From Flavobacteriaceae bacterium (lineage in GTDB: Bacteria; Bacteroidota; Bacteroidia; Flavobacteriales; Flavobacteriaceae), in contig JAUYUF010000232.1 of assembly GCA_030694835.1 (NCBI GenBank), positions 1 to 14,586 on the forward strand: a stretch of DNA of 14,586 nucleotides. The letters are read 5' to 3'. A model generated the notes under the pieces. That model worked only from the letters and a program-made list of their open reading frames with translations, searched no databases and was not told the DNA's origin. Below, in pieces: positions 13,839 to 14,586 of the stretch (positions are counted from its first letter, which is position 1; each line of letters opens with the position of its first letter). The translations under genes were made by a program, and so were the position numbers.

Positions 13839-14586
13839 TTACAACTTTAATTCTTTTATAATTCTTTGAATTTTAGCATCTAAATGGGCTTCAACAGAAT
13901 TTACATTTTCAATTGTATCTAACGGCAATTTAACACTGAAATAAAATTTTATTTTAGGTTCGGTACCACTTGGTCTTGCAGCAATTGAAGTTCCGTCTTC
14001 CATTTCGTAAATAAGTACGTTGGATTTTGGAATATCCATCAAGATTTCTACACCTGTAAGTATATTTTTACGAATAGAAGATTGATAATCATTTAAATAA
14101 ACAACTTTTGAACCATCGATTTCAGTGAGTGGATTTTCTCTTAAATCTACCATCATTTGGGCAATTATTTCAGCGCCATCCATTCCTTTCTTTACAATTG
14201 AAATTAAATGTTCTTTATAAAAGCCATGTTTGATATAAAGATTCAATAGTTCTTCATAAAATGAACTTCCTTTTGTTTTAGCATCAGCGGCAATTTCACA
14301 AGCAAGAAGTGTAGCAGTAACAGCATCTTTATCGCGGATAAAATCACCAACCATAAATCCGAAACTTTCTTCTCCACCACCAATAAACTCTTGATGACAA
14401 TTTTCGCGTATCATGCTAGCAATCCATTTAAAACCAGTTAAACCAATTTTGCATTCAACTCCATAACTAGTTGCAATGTCTTTCACTAAATTAGTAGAAA
14501 CTATGGTAGAACCGATAAATTGATTTCCATTGAGTTTTTCGGCTTCTTTCCATTTTTTAATCAGAAAATCACACATCATACTCATC
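13839..14586 (-). CDS. Phosphosugar mutase (phosphoglucomutase/phosphomannomutase), C-terminal part
   Basis: Alpha-D-phosphohexomutase superfamily enzyme interconverting hexose 1- and 6-phosphates (glucose or mannose), cytosolic. About 248 C-terminal residues are visible and the frame is open at the right edge. The ATG at 14585 is internal, not the start, because complete bacterial proteins of this type have roughly 570 residues. Residue numbers here count from that ATG. Diagnostic motifs are the sugar-binding loop GGGEESFGFMVGDFIRDKDA (64-83) and the phosphate-binding loop RPSGTEPKIKFYF (204-216) near the C-terminus. GLTGFKWIASMI (44-55) is also typical. The phosphoserine and metal-binding loops lie outside the window. 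The stop codon is 55 bp upstream of the ABC exporter gene. Confidence 0.93.
   Translation of the reverse strand, partial: MSMMCDFLIKKWKEAEKLNGNQFIGSTIVSTNLVKDIATSYGVECKIGLTGFKWIASMIRENCHQEFIGGGEESFGFMVGDFIRDKDAVTATLLACEIAADAKTKGSSFYEELLNLYIKHGFYKEHLISIVKKGMDGAEIIAQMMVDLRENPLTEIDGSKVVYLNDYQSSIRKNILTGVEILMDIPKSNVLIYEMEDGTSIAARPSGTEPKIKFYFSVKLPLDTIENVNSVEAHLDAKIQRIIKELKL

Noticed and set aside
13839..14585. Phosphosugar mutase considered as a complete short protein or pseudogene
   Set aside because: The frame continues past the window edge and the visible half is intact and aligned to the C-terminus of the family; truncation is due to the window.
1..14586. A previously undescribed defence, mobile or biosynthetic system
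   Set aside because: All sizeable genes match known housekeeping or common families, with intact operon structure and uniform composition. No integrase, transposase, toxin-antitoxin pair, retron or other defence-like gene set is visible.

Overview
The window looks like a chromosomal segment from a member of the Bacteroidota, most likely Flavobacteriaceae (Flavobacterium-like). The DNA is strongly AT-rich. Several genes are preceded by the Bacteroidota -7 element TAnnTTTG rather than a TATAAT box, and Shine-Dalgarno sequences are almost absent. The gene content and order (ruvX-def-DUF5606-mazG; dapD-methyltransferase-Sua5/YrdC-cca; an MsbA-type ABC exporter beside a phosphosugar mutase) are what I would expect in that family. 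Species identity is inferred, because no rRNA is present.

Layout. 1-584 (minus): an ECF sigma factor, followed 3 nt later by the first codons of another gene that runs off the left edge. 802-3258 (plus): Lon protease, divergent from the sigma factor and closed by a clear hairpin terminator. 3549-4223 (plus) and 4229-5803 (minus): two different L,D-transpeptidases, one of the YkuD_2 type and one a YcbB-like lipoprotein with a peptidoglycan-binding domain, converging with 5 bp between them. 5929-7701 (minus): tight operon def, DUF5606, mazG with an intrinsic terminator. 7879-8289 (minus): ruvX, separated from def by a gap holding a 70-bp mosaic of 7-bp repeats. 8390-11863 (plus): operon dapD, SAM methyltransferase, YrdC-domain protein, CCA-adding enzyme. 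11954-13783 (minus): ABC exporter half-transporter. 13839-14586 (minus): C-terminal part of a phosphoglucomutase/phosphomannomutase, cut by the right edge.

How the genes fit together. Most are housekeeping: protein quality control (Lon), nascent protein maturation (Def), tRNA maturation (CCA enzyme, YrdC-domain protein), nucleotide-pool cleaning (MazG), rRNA processing or recombination (RuvX), lysine/diaminopimelate synthesis (DapD), peptidoglycan cross-linking (two L,D-transpeptidases), lipid export (ABC) and sugar-phosphate metabolism. DapD and the transpeptidases share a biochemical link, since diaminopimelate is the residue that L,D-transpeptidases usually cross-link.

I found no mobile element, CRISPR array, prophage, tRNA or rRNA gene, and no obvious new multi-gene system. 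The points most worth a second look are: (1) the 7-bp-period mosaic tract upstream of def, with a weaker heptad-phased tract at the end of the ABC gene; (2) a YrdC/Sua5 protein in which two residues of the family's KxR...SxN signature are changed; (3) a rare strong GGAGG sequence inside the start region of that gene, which probably resets its start codon; and (4) the convergent transpeptidase pair, whose terminator is built from the end of the opposite gene.
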